This document shows positions 1 to 8,526 of a DNA stretch of 13,532 nt, piece by piece (positions within the stretch are counted from its first letter, which is position 1; every line of letters begins with the position of its first letter). The notes under the pieces are model-generated. The model saw nothing but the letters and a program-made list of their open reading frames with translations, had not been told where the DNA came from and did no database searches. The translations under genes were made by a program, and so were the position numbers. Origin of the DNA: Acholeplasma sp. (GTDB lineage: Bacteria; Bacillota_I; Bacilli_A; Acholeplasmatales; Acholeplasmataceae); the NCBI GenBank assembly GCA_012837395.1, contig DURF01000006.1:1-13532 (forward strand). The letters run 5' to 3'.

Positions 1-1
1 C

Positions 2-1120
2 CCACCTTTTATTATTAATTCTAAAAGTAATACCAGAAGTGGTCTTTTTACAAAAATTGATAATAACCCCTTAAAAGATTTATCAATCAATCCAAATCAT
101 TTCCTAACCTTTCCTATTAAAGTTGGGCCTTTATTAGCATTTGTATATATCCACAGAGATTTTATACATCAAGGAATAGCTTTATCAAATCTCTTCCAAT
201 TTGCTAATTATGAAAATTTCAAAGATAAAAGTCCTGACTTAGTTTATGTATATGGTATTAAAGAATCTGAATATGATTGTAAATACTTCTATGATGATAA
301 AGAAGATATATTAATAGGATTTGTAAGTCGTGATGATAAAAACGATTATTTTGGTTATTTAAAGAAAATGTTATTAACACTTCATAATGTTAAAATGATT
401 AATTCTGGTCATCTACCTATTCATGGTGCGATGGTTAAAATTAAATTAAATGATAATAGTATAAAAAATGTTGTTATTGTTGGTGATAGTGGTGCTGGTA
501 AATCAGAAACTCTAGAAGCCATGCGTTTAATAGGTAACAAACAAATTAAACGTATGGAAGTTGTTTTTGATGATATGGGTACTTTTAAAATAAATGATAA
601 TAATAAAGTTGTTGCTAATGGAACTGAAACAGGAGCATTTGTTAGACTCGATGATCTTGATACAGGTTATGCTTATCAAATTATGGACCGAGCAATGTTT
701 TTAAATCCTAACAAAGTTAATGCAAGAGTTGTTGTTCCTATTAGTAGTTATGATTTTATTATGCAAAATCATAAAGTTGATTTATTTTTATATGCTAATA
801 ATTATGATGAAGAAAATAGTGACATTAAAGTTTTTGAAAACATTAATGAAGCTTTAGAAGTATTTAAACGTGGCCGTAGAAAAGCGAAAGGTACTACTAG
901 CGAAGTTGGCCTTGTTGAGTCATACTTTGCTAATCCTTTTGGACCAGTTCAAATGCAACAAGAAACTAATATATTACTAGACAAATTCTTCAATAACTTA
1001 AAAGATAATAAAGTTATTATCGGTGAAATATATACAAAACTAGCTGTAAGTGGGCATGAATCAAGTGGTCCTATAGAAGCAGCTAAATTATTATTAAATT
1101 ATTTAACAGGAAAAGAGTGA
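2..1120 (+). CDS. PEP carboxykinase-like / HPr kinase-like P-loop protein (C-terminal part, 5' truncated by window)
   Basis: The frame is open from base 2 to the TGA at 1118-1120, so at least 372 residues are visible and the true start lies outside the window. The ATG at 368 is internal: the frame upstream is uninterrupted and reads as ordinary protein. A P-loop GDSGAGKS lies at visible residues 161-168, followed by an acidic pair in VVFDDMG (about 190-191), then GTETGAFVRLDDLDTG, a KVNARVVVPI segment, GRRKAKGTT and FANPFGPVQ. From memory this order matches proteins annotated in clostridia as ATP-type phosphoenolpyruvate carboxykinase or PEPCK-like, which share a nucleotide-binding fold with PEPCK and HPr kinase. 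Whether it makes oxaloacetate/PEP or phosphorylates something else cannot be told from sequence. It lies just upstream of gdhA on the same strand and is probably co-transcribed with it. The cytosolic location is inferred. Confidence 0.72.
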   Translation, partial: PPFIINSKSNTRSGLFTKIDNNPLKDLSINPNHFLTFPIKVGPLLAFVYIHRDFIHQGIALSNLFQFANYENFKDKSPDLVYVYGIKESEYDCKYFYDDKEDILIGFVSRDDKNDYFGYLKKMLLTLHNVKMINSGHLPIHGAMVKIKLNDNSIKNVVIVGDSGAGKSETLEAMRLIGNKQIKRMEVVFDDMGTFKINDNNKVVANGTETGAFVRLDDLDTGYAYQIMDRAMFLNPNKVNARVVVPISSYDFIMQNHKVDLFLYANNYDEENSDIKVFENINEALEVFKRGRRKAKGTTSEVGLVESYFANPFGPVQMQQETNILLDKFFNNLKDNKVIIGEIYTKLAVSGHESSGPIEAAKLLLNYLTGKE

Positions 1121-1128
1121 TACTTTTT

Positions 1129-2463
1129 ATGAATACATATTTAACAAAAGTTTATGTAAAATTAGAAAACAAATATCCAAATCAATATGAATATTTAAAT
1201 GCTGTAAAACAGTTTTTACTTTCTATTAATGATTATGTTGAATCAATTGATGACCTTGAACAATTAAACATTATTGAACGCATTGTCGAACCGGACCGAA
1301 TTATTTCCTTTAAAGTACCTTGGGTAGATGATAATGGTAATGTCCAAGTAAATGTCGGTTGGCGTGTTCAACACTCAAACTTACTTGGTGTCTATAAAGG
1401 CGGGATAAGATTTAGTAAAGATGTTAATGAGTCAATTATTAAATTTTTAGCCTTCGAACAAACTTTTAAAAATAGTTTAAGTGAACTCCCATTAGGTGGT
1501 GCTAAGGGCGGTAGTGATTTTAATCCCTTAAATAAAAGTGATTTAGAAATAATGCGTTTTAGTCAAAACTTTATGCGTGAACTTTATAAACACATAGGGC
1601 CTGATATTGATGTTCCTGCTGGTGATTTAGGTGTATCAGCTAAAGAAGTTGGTTATTTATACGGCATGTATAAAAAACTTACCTCTACTCATAATCCAAC
1701 CTTTACTTCAAAAGGATTATCCTTTGGTGGAAGTCTACTTCGACCAGAATCAACCGGATATGGAATATGTTATGTAACAGAAAAAGCTTTAAATACTTAT
1801 TTTAATGATTCTATTAAAAATAAAAAAGTTATTATCTCTGGTGCTGGCCAAGTTGGAATTAATACTGCAAGAAAAGCTAAGGAACTTGGTGCTAAAGTAA
1901 TTGCGATTTCATGTTTAAAAGGTGTTTTATATAATGAAGATAATCTAGATTTAGACTTAATAAGTAAACTTAACTCTAGTAAAGATGAACTTGATGTATA
2001 CTTAGAAAAATATCCTAATACTAAGTATTTTAAAAACCCTAAAGATATTTGGAAAATTAAAGCGGATATCGCAATTCCATGTGCAACTCAAAACGAGTTA
2101 GACGAGAGTGATGCTAAGACCTTGATTGATAATGGTTTAAAAATGCTTGTTGAAGGAGCTAATAAACCATCTACTGATAAAGCAATTGAGAAATTCATTA
2201 AAAACAAAGTCTTATTCATCCCATCTAAAGCAGCTAATACTGGCGGTGTAAGTGTTTCTAGTTTAGAAATGCATCAAAATGCTACTACAAGTAAATGGAG
2301 CGCTGAAGAAGTTGATAGTAAGTTAAAAGTTATCATGGGAAATATCTTTGATAACATTTATGAAACTGCAAAAGAAATTAACAATATTTATAACTTAGAA
2401 AAAGCCGCTAATATCGCATCATTTAAGAAAATTTATGAGGCAATGAAAGCTCAAGGAGTATAA
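1129..2463 (+). CDS. gdhA: NAD(P)-dependent glutamate dehydrogenase
   Basis: Catalyses reversible reductive amination of 2-oxoglutarate with ammonium to glutamate in the cytosol. With the ATG at 1129 the protein is 444 residues, the usual size for hexameric bacterial GDH. Substrate-site lysines are in GVYKGGIRF (about K90) and PLGGAKGG (catalytic K126); the catalytic aspartate is in PAGDLGVS (D166). The coenzyme domain starts near residue 232, with a Rossmann GAGQVG at 238-243. The conserved C-terminal SSLEMHQN is present. A GTG at 1117 would overlap the previous stop and add four residues. I prefer 1129 because the family usually begins MN-YL-KVY and GAGTGA at 1115-1120 can serve as ribosome site; the choice is not certain. 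Tight spacing with the upstream gene suggests one transcript. Cofactor preference (NADPH or NADH) is left open. A terminator follows within 10 bases. Confidence 0.95.
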   Translation: MNTYLTKVYVKLENKYPNQYEYLNAVKQFLLSINDYVESIDDLEQLNIIERIVEPDRIISFKVPWVDDNGNVQVNVGWRVQHSNLLGVYKGGIRFSKDVNESIIKFLAFEQTFKNSLSELPLGGAKGGSDFNPLNKSDLEIMRFSQNFMRELYKHIGPDIDVPAGDLGVSAKEVGYLYGMYKKLTSTHNPTFTSKGLSFGGSLLRPESTGYGICYVTEKALNTYFNDSIKNKKVIISGAGQVGINTARKAKELGAKVIAISCLKGVLYNEDNLDLDLISKLNSSKDELDVYLEKYPNTKYFKNPKDIWKIKADIAIPCATQNELDESDAKTLIDNGLKMLVEGANKPSTDKAIEKFIKNKVLFIPSKAANTGGVSVSSLEMHQNATTSKWSAEEVDSKLKVIMGNIFDNIYETAKEINNIYNLEKAANIASFKKIYEAMKAQGV

Positions 2464-2470
2464 AATAATA

Positions 2471-2513
2471 AAACTGTGTCAATTCCTTATATCGGTTTTG
2501 ACACAGTTTTTTT
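2471..2513. terminator. Bidirectional rho-independent terminator between gdhA and ilvE
   Basis: A 12-bp perfect stem (2471-2482 with 2498-2509) encloses a 15-base loop and is followed on the plus strand by a T run at 2507-2513. On the minus strand the stem is followed by a T-rich stretch (complement of 2461-2470). It lies between two convergent genes, 7 bases after gdhA stops and just past the ilvE stop, so it probably serves both. Confidence 0.88.
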
Positions 2514-2519
2514 GTTATA

Positions 2520-3506
2520 TTAATTTATCTTAGTAACCCAATTAAACTTATCTTCAATCTCACCATATTGAATACTTAAAAGTGTTTCTTTTAATTTTAG
2601 TGAAATATCATGTTTATTATAATTAATTACTTTATCATTATGAGTAATTGAACCAATTGGTGTAATTAGTGCTGCTGTTCCACATGCTCCAACTTCTTCA
2701 AATTTATCAACATCATTTATTAAAATATTTCCTTCGATAACTTCTAATCCTAAATAATCTCTAGCAACCTTTTTTAAAGAATCATTAGTAATACTTGCTA
2801 GTATCGAATTTGATGTTGGTGTTACATATTTGTTATCTTTAGTTATTCCAAAGAAGTTTGCTGCTCCAACTTCTTCAATATATTTATGAGTTTTTGGATC
2901 TAAAAATATCGTATCATTAAAACCTTGACTTTTCGCTTCATGAAGCGCAATAAGGCTTGATGCGTAATTTCCTCCAACCTTTACATCACCTGTTCCTCTT
3001 GGTGCTGCTCTATCATAATCAGTTACCATTACATCAATCGGTTTTACTTCTGTGAAATATGCTCCTACTGGTGATACTAAAATCATAAATAAATAATTTT
3101 CACTTGGACCAACACCAAGTTTTGGTCCAACTCCAATCATAAATGGTCTAATATATAAAGCTTGGGTTTTACTTTGTGGAATATATTTTTCGTTTGCTAA
3201 AACCACCTTTTTAACCGCATCAACAAATTCTTCTTCTGGTATTGCAGGCATTAAAAGTCTTTCACAACTTTTTCTAAATCGTTTGGCGTTATCTTTAACT
3301 CTAAATAAATTGATTTCACCTTTATCATTTTTATATGCTTTTAATCCTTCAAATGCTTGTTGTCCGTAATGTAGCGAGGTTGACATAGCAGATATTGTAA
3401 TATTATCATCTTCAGTTAACTTTCCTTCGCTCCATTTACCGTCTTCATACTTTCTAATATACATGTAGTCTGTTTTATTGTAGTTAAATCCTTTAATATT
3501 TTTCAT
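2520..3506 (-). CDS. ilvE: Branched-chain amino acid aminotransferase (PLP fold type IV)
   Basis: Transfers the amino group between leucine, isoleucine or valine and 2-oxoglutarate, in the cytosol. The 328 residues show the class IV layout: LHYGQQAFEGLKAY at about 45-58, RPFMIGVGPKLGVGP at about 120-134, the PLP lysine in GDVKVGGNYASS (K176), EEVGAANFF near 211-219, and the phosphate-binding GACGTAA near 273-279. This is the long BCAT type seen in Firmicutes and eukaryotes. The ATG is set by AAGGAAGAAGG on the minus strand at 3513-3523, 6 bases upstream. The gene stands alone with its own promoter, and no other ilv/leu genes are visible. A role in catabolism or in making the amino acids from supplied keto acids is therefore as likely as full biosynthesis. 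It shares the glutamate/2-oxoglutarate pair with neighbouring gdhA. Confidence 0.94.
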   Translation of the reverse strand: MKNIKGFNYNKTDYMYIRKYEDGKWSEGKLTEDDNITISAMSTSLHYGQQAFEGLKAYKNDKGEINLFRVKDNAKRFRKSCERLLMPAIPEEEFVDAVKKVVLANEKYIPQSKTQALYIRPFMIGVGPKLGVGPSENYLFMILVSPVGAYFTEVKPIDVMVTDYDRAAPRGTGDVKVGGNYASSLIALHEAKSQGFNDTIFLDPKTHKYIEEVGAANFFGITKDNKYVTPTSNSILASITNDSLKKVARDYLGLEVIEGNILINDVDKFEEVGACGTAALITPIGSITHNDKVINYNKHDISLKLKETLLSIQYGEIEDKFNWVTKIN

Positions 3507-3551
3507 CTTTAACCTTCTTCCTTGTTTTGATATTCAAAGTATTCTTGTATA

Positions 3552-3580
3552 ATAATACCACTTATCAAAATAAAATACAA
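3552..3580 (-). promoter_or_regulatory. Putative sigma-A promoter of ilvE
   Basis: On the minus strand TTGTAT (3575-3580) and TATTAT (3552-3557) are separated by exactly 17 bases, about 45 bases before the ilvE start codon. The -35 box lies against the 3' tail of the upstream lipoprotein terminator. No T-box leader or other long structured leader fits in this short gap. Confidence 0.6.
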
Positions 3581-3581
3581 C

Positions 3582-3623
3582 AAAACATAAAACAAAGGAA
3601 GTGAATCAACACTTCCTTTGTTT
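3582..3623 (-). terminator. Rho-independent terminator of the lipoprotein gene
   Basis: A 14-bp perfect stem (3590-3603 with 3610-3623) has a six-base loop. On the minus strand it is followed by TTTTATGTTTTG. The stem starts one base beyond the lipoprotein stop codon (3625-3627). Confidence 0.88.
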
Positions 3624-3624
3624 C

Positions 3625-6563
3625 TTAATTATATGTATGAAAATTTAATGTGAAATTTTGTGGTTCATCAATATTATTAGTAACAACTAAATAATAAATT
3701 CCATAATCATTTTGTATTATATCAGTAATGAATCCACTACTTTCATAATGACTTTGTTTATTGTAGTGACCGTGATTATATTTAAACAATTCAATTGTAA
3801 TTGGAAATGGTATATTGTTTGAATAAAATTCCAGATTGTATTCGTCAGTCATCTCAATTTCATAAATAATTGGCTTATCATTTAATTTTATCCATATTTC
3901 ACTTACCTCTGAAATTTTAATTAGTTCTGCTTCTTCAAAGTTATATGGTGGAATCGGATTTTCAAATATTTTATCTACTAAGTCTTCTAAAATTTCCCAA
4001 TCATCTTCACTTAAGTTGTAATAGTCGAAAGTAGCGACTTTATTAATTAAATCATACAAATCATTTAGTTCAACTAGACAATTTGATTTAAACTCACTTA
4101 AGTTTTCAATTTCTAATTTTTCCTTAATATCGTCATTAACTAAAATTTCATCAAATAATATATTAATTAAACGATCAATTTCAGTTTTTGTATCTTTTGT
4201 TAATGAATTATTAAGAATTGTACCTACATAATATACTGCCATGTATTGCATCTCTTTATAAGTGTCAGTCATAAGTTCTTCATGCTCAAAAAAGTCTTTA
4301 CCCTCTAATTTGTTAGCTTCAACAATTATTTTAGTCTTAATTTCACTAATTGAAATTAAGATTTCAATTAAACTTTCTACTTCATCATTATAGTCGTTTA
4401 AATTAACATCCACAAATAATGCTAATATTTCTAGTACAGACTTAACATTTTCATCTGTTAAATCTGTAAATAATATTTTATCTATATTAAAGAATTCATT
4501 TACTACTTTATCTAATAACTCACTATAAGAATCGCTGTTTAAACCATTGTTTGCTTCATTAAACTTTATTAATGCTTTAATTAACGGAATAATTTTATCG
4601 TCATGTTGTTTTAATAAATTATTAAATAAATCAAAATTATCTCTTAATGTTTCCAACATTAGAATCTCTTCTTCATTTGAGAACTCTCTTGATTGTTCTA
4701 TAACAGAATTTAACATCGTTATATATAATTCTTCTTTTAAATCATCAGTAAAAAAATCATCATACATTGTTTTTACATCTTCAAAGAATTCTTCATATCT
4801 TTCTAATGTATATAGTAGTACAGCCAAAGTAGCAAATTCATTATTTGGCTTACTACTAATAATTTCTTGAATATCATTTAAATATCTCACATCAATAAGT
4901 TCTAATAAATCGATAAATACTTCAAGTGAGATTGTGTTTAAATCGGCCATTAACGATGTGTATTTTAATAATTCTTCAATATCCACTGAATCACCTGATG
5001 CAGTAATTATTGTTTTATATACACTTTCTAATGCTTCTTTAGTAGGAATAGATTTTTTAAAAATTGGAATCATCACATCTTTTATTAAAATGATTTCAGA
5101 ATATGTTAATTGTTGGCCATTCATCACTTTATTAAAAATTAAAATAAACTCGGGACTATTTAATGTATCTTTAGTTAAAATAATAAATTCATACACTTTT
5201 TCAAAAGCTATAATTACATTATCATAATCTGTTTCTAATAGTTCTAACATACCAGTTGATAATCTTATTTGTTGTTCTAACGTATTGATTTGTTCTTCAT
5301 AATATTCTACAAATGATAATCTATCAGCTATTTCAATTAATATATATACTGTGTTATATACACTTGAAATATCACTGTTGTTTGCATTATCTATACTTTT
5401 AATAATGCTAAAGATATTTTCATAATAAGAATCGTTATTATAATATAAATTAACATCATAATAGCCATTAATAAGATAGTATGTATTCTTTAAAATTTCA
5501 CGGTTGGTGGTGGTTAAAAGTTCATTTACTGCTGCTTTTTCATCATTAGTTTCAGCATATTTTTCTAAAATTGTTGTTAATGTTTTAAATTCATGACTAT
5601 CTTTATATATATTTGATTGATTTTTAAAATAATTTATTTCTTGATTTAAACTGTTAATATCTTCTTGAGCGCTACTTTTTAATTCTTCTAATTGGAAACT
5701 TGAAAGTTTTATTGCTAAAGTTCCCACCAAATTACCAGTTAGACCTAGTTCTTCTATATCTCTAATTAATATTATAAGATCAGTATAACTGTTAATTACA
5801 TCTGGTTTTTTTAAAAATCCGAAGACTTTTTCGAAAAGTGCATAAATATTTCCAGGAGAAATATTGTTATAACTAGCTGATTCAATATATGTATCTACTA
5901 ATTCAACACTCATCAAATATTTATCATATTGATATTGATCTGTAAAATCTCTTAATTCCATATTTACTTTATAACTTGGATTAAGTACCTCTAATAATTT
6001 TGTTTTAGTTTCATCATCAACTTCATGAGTTACTAAATAGTTTAAAATTTCAGAAAACATTGATGTTTTATTATTTTTAACTGCTTTAATTTTTATTTCA
6101 TAATTTCCAACATCTAAATTTAATGTATTAAGATCAATAGTTGTTGCTGTTTGACGATATTGTTTATCATTTACAAAAACTATGTACTCAGATGCTCCTA
6201 TTACTTGATCCCACCTAACAACACTTCCATCTAATATAACATTCTTAGGTGATAAAACATCTAATTCAACTACATAAGTTATCGATTCCGATAAGTCTGA
6301 TTCTCTATTTCTAATAACTACCTTTACACTAATGTTATAACTTCCTTCAGATAATTCTAAGTTTTTTAAATTATACTCATTAGTCAGAGTTTCATATTCA
6401 TCTTCTTCAACTACAACATAGTACTTGTCAGCTTCCAAAATTTCGTCCCAAGATAAAATATCATTAGTTATTTTTAAGTTTTCAGGAGTAATGTCTATTT
6501 TTATACATGAAGTTAATATAAACCTAAAATAACTAAAGTTATAACCGAAAGTCTTTTTCTCAT
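3625..6563 (-). CDS. Large surface lipoprotein with two FN3-like repeats; signal peptide broken by a one-base frameshift
   Basis: The body frame is open from the TAA at 3625 back past 6507. A TTG at 6438 gives 937 residues, but the same frame reads on upstream through DILSWDEI to a cysteine codon at 6505-6507 preceded by ILTS, a lipobox. The only good start is the ATG at 6561-6563, with AGGAG 7-8 bases before it. It encodes MRKRLSVITLVILGL, a typical lipoprotein signal, but in another frame, and stops at 6513-6515. One extra A after GGTTTA, or a -1 slip, would join them as GLILTSC. The mature protein would be 960 residues. Residues about 4-82 and 83-160 are tandem fibronectin-III-like repeats (LSWDEILEADKYYVVV matches VRWDQVIGASEYIVFV). 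About 165-850 is acidic and largely helical, and the last ~90 residues look beta-rich. I do not recognise the family. It would be anchored outside the membrane. It could be a real frameshift mutant, a sequencing error, or recoded. Confidence 0.72.
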
Positions 6564-6590
6564 ATTTTTTCTCCTATTTCATTTGGCTTA

Positions 6591-6619
6591 ATTATAACCT
6601 TTTTAATTTGATTAAGCAA
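6591..6619 (-). promoter_or_regulatory. Promoter of the lipoprotein gene
   Basis: On the minus strand TTGCTT (6614-6619) and a perfect TATAAT (6591-6596) are 17 bases apart, ending 27 bases before the ATG at 6563. This supports 6563 rather than the TTG at 6438 as the true start. A 7-bp inverted repeat, GCTTAAT (6586-6592) and ATTAAGC (6611-6617), overlaps both boxes and could be an operator, though arms this short occur by chance in AT-rich DNA. Confidence 0.7.
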
Positions 6620-6647
6620 CTTCAAGAATTTATTACAATATAAATCC

Positions 6648-6676
6648 TTTACTATTTAAAATTTTTATTATATTAT
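6648..6676 (+). promoter_or_regulatory. Weak candidate promoter for the membrane protein / lemA unit
   Basis: TTTACT (6648-6653) and TATTAT (6671-6676) are 17 bases apart in the divergent intergenic region. The predicted start of transcription near 6683 would put the TAGGAG ribosome site (6682-6687) almost at the 5' end, and several other AT-rich -10 candidates exist here. The exact position is therefore doubtful. Confidence 0.3.
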
Positions 6677-6701
6677 TAAGTTAGGAGTTAAAAGAGATAA
6701 A

Positions 6702-8486
6702 ATGGACAAAGAACACATTTATGAACCGCTTAAGACATATAAAAACGTCTTAGCACCAAAACATGAAGAAAACGTGAATGCTTACTTTAACGAATTAGTT
6801 GAAAAGTCTGGTGTTGATATTAGTGCTAATAAATCAACTATAAAAAAATTAAGAAAAGCTGATTCACAATTTAAAGACATTAAAAAAACTATTGCAAATT
6901 TTAATTTGCTAAAAGTTTTTATGATTGTTGTTGCAATCATCTTATTTATAATGCCCTTTATTCATTATAATAGTGCTACTTTTGAATTTAGTGGATTAAA
7001 TATTTTAATTGTTATTTTAGAAATATTAGTTGGTGGTTTATTATTGTTTTTAGTTTTTTCAAAAGTAAGCCCTAAAATAAAGAAGCTAAAAGCTGATAAA
7101 GCTGTTTTAAGGGATGAAATAACTAAACTTACTGAAGAAGCAAGAATTCAAATGGAACCTTTAAATAATTTATTTACTGAAGGTATGGCTTTAGAGCTAT
7201 TTAAAACAACTCTACCTTTAATTAATTTTGATAGTTATTTTAATTCAGCTAGATTAGATTATTTAGTTAGTAAGTTTGGATTAAATGATGTTCCTAGTTT
7301 AAATAGGTCAACACTTTTTGTTAAATCTGGTGACTTAAACGGTAATCCGTTTTATATCGCAAACGATTTAGTACATGAAATGGGTACTAAAACATATACT
7401 GGTTCTATTACAATTAGTTATACAGTTTATACAACTGTTAATGGTAAAAGAACAGCTAGTAGGCGAACTCAAGTTTTAACAGCAAGTGTCACTAAACCTT
7501 ATCCTTATTATTCTGAACAATCTTATTTAGTTTATGGAAATGAAGCTGCACCTGATCTTATTTTCCAAAGAGAAGATTCAGATGCTGAACACTTAGATCA
7601 AAAACAAATTGATCGCTTAGTTAAAAGAGAAACAAAAAGACTTAAAAGAAAACAAAGAAAAGCAACTAAAAAGGGTGGTAGTTTTACTCAATTAGGTCAT
7701 TCAGAGTTTGAAGTTCTCTTTGGAGCTACTAACCGTAACAATGAAGTCCAATTTAGATTACTTTTTACACCACTTGCTCAAAAACAATTACTTGATTTAA
7801 TGAAAGATAAAACAATTGGTTATGGTGATAATTTTGATTTTGATAAATATAATAAAATCAATATTATATATCCTGAACACTTAAATATGATTGATTTAGA
7901 TGTTAAACCTAGTTATTTTTATAATATTGATTTTGAAATTATTAAAGAAAAATTTATATCTTATAATAAACACTACTTCAAAGCAATCTACTTCACTTTT
8001 GCACCAATTTTATCAATCCCACTTTACCAACAACATAAACCTCACGAATATATCTATAAAGATTTATATGATAGTTATGCTAGCTTTTACGAACATGAAT
8101 CAATTTTAAATAAACTTGGAGAAGATAAATTTAAACATCCTAACTCTCAAACAAAAAACATTTTAAAAGCGAAAACAATTAAAAGTGGCAATAATACCGA
8201 TAAAGTTGAAGTTACCGCATATGGATACGAAACAAAACAACACGTTGATTTTATACCTAAACTAGGTGGAGACGGTAGAATGCATACAGTTCCAGTTCAC
8301 TGGACTGAATACATTCCAGTTTCTGAAACTACTACTGTTGATATTAATGTTATTGAGGAAGAAAAAAACTTGAATTACCGTGATCATTTAGAATCATTTG
8401 TAAAAAGATTAAAATCAGGAAATGATGTAAAAGAAGAGGATTTAATTATAATTAATAGGTTTATCACATATATAAACAGAAAATAG
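6702..8486 (+). CDS. Membrane protein of unknown function with two transmembrane helices, partner of LemA
   Basis: The protein has 594 residues. An N-terminal charged, helical region (1-66) is followed by two hydrophobic helices at about 70-88 and 99-119, joined by a short loop, then a charged coiled stretch (121-150) and a large soluble part. There is no signal peptide and I see no cysteine. Residues 304-325 are very basic (KRETKRLKRKQRKATKK). Around 334-366, EFEVLFG followed by RLLFTPLAQKQLLDLM recalls proteins of the DUF3137 type that often sit beside lemA; this is recollection of a pattern, not a match I can verify. Both termini probably face the cytoplasm, since basic residues flank both helices. 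It is preceded by TAGGAG at 6682-6687 and purine-rich AAAGAGA nearer the ATG. The gene reads into lemA 40 bases downstream, suggesting a joint envelope function. Confidence 0.85.
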   Translation: MDKEHIYEPLKTYKNVLAPKHEENVNAYFNELVEKSGVDISANKSTIKKLRKADSQFKDIKKTIANFNLLKVFMIVVAIILFIMPFIHYNSATFEFSGLNILIVILEILVGGLLLFLVFSKVSPKIKKLKADKAVLRDEITKLTEEARIQMEPLNNLFTEGMALELFKTTLPLINFDSYFNSARLDYLVSKFGLNDVPSLNRSTLFVKSGDLNGNPFYIANDLVHEMGTKTYTGSITISYTVYTTVNGKRTASRRTQVLTASVTKPYPYYSEQSYLVYGNEAAPDLIFQREDSDAEHLDQKQIDRLVKRETKRLKRKQRKATKKGGSFTQLGHSEFEVLFGATNRNNEVQFRLLFTPLAQKQLLDLMKDKTIGYGDNFDFDKYNKINIIYPEHLNMIDLDVKPSYFYNIDFEIIKEKFISYNKHYFKAIYFTFAPILSIPLYQQHKPHEYIYKDLYDSYASFYEHESILNKLGEDKFKHPNSQTKNILKAKTIKSGNNTDKVEVTAYGYETKQHVDFIPKLGGDGRMHTVPVHWTEYIPVSETTTVDINVIEEEKNLNYRDHLESFVKRLKSGNDVKEEDLIIINRFITYINRK

Positions 8487-8489
8487 TAT

Positions 8490-8498
8490 GATATAATA
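8490..8498 (+). promoter_or_regulatory. Candidate extended -10 promoter in front of lemA
   Basis: TGATATAAT at 8490-8498 is a perfect extended -10 element (TGnTATAAT) in the 40-base gap before lemA, with no clear -35. It is followed by the ribosome site GGAGGT (8514-8519), 7 bases before the ATG. It could give LemA extra transcription independent of the upstream gene. Confidence 0.45.
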
Positions 8499-8526
8499 AA
8501 AATAAATTAAATGGAGGTTATTTATT

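Noticed and set aside
368..370. ATG as the start of the first gene
   Set aside because: The same frame is open back to base 2 with sensible protein sequence, and there is no good ribosome site before 368. The gene is truncated by the window.
1117..1119. GTG start for gdhA overlapping the previous stop
   Set aside because: Possible, but the ATG at 1129 matches the usual N-terminus of the family better.
3507..3624. T-box or other leader riboswitch before ilvE
   Set aside because: The gap is only 118 bases and is filled by the ilvE promoter and the upstream gene's terminator. No leader structure fits.
4547..5227. Two plus-strand open frames (4547-4870 and 4934-5227)
   Set aside because: They lie antisense inside the lipoprotein gene, have low-complexity composition and lack ribosome sites.
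6436..6438. TTG as the start of the lipoprotein
   Set aside because: It cuts through the first FN3-like repeat (after the conserved tryptophan) and has no SD. Promoter, SD, signal peptide and lipobox all lie upstream.
7900..8109. Short plus-strand frame inside the membrane protein gene
   Set aside because: It is out of frame within a well-supported gene, with no SD and no recognisable product.
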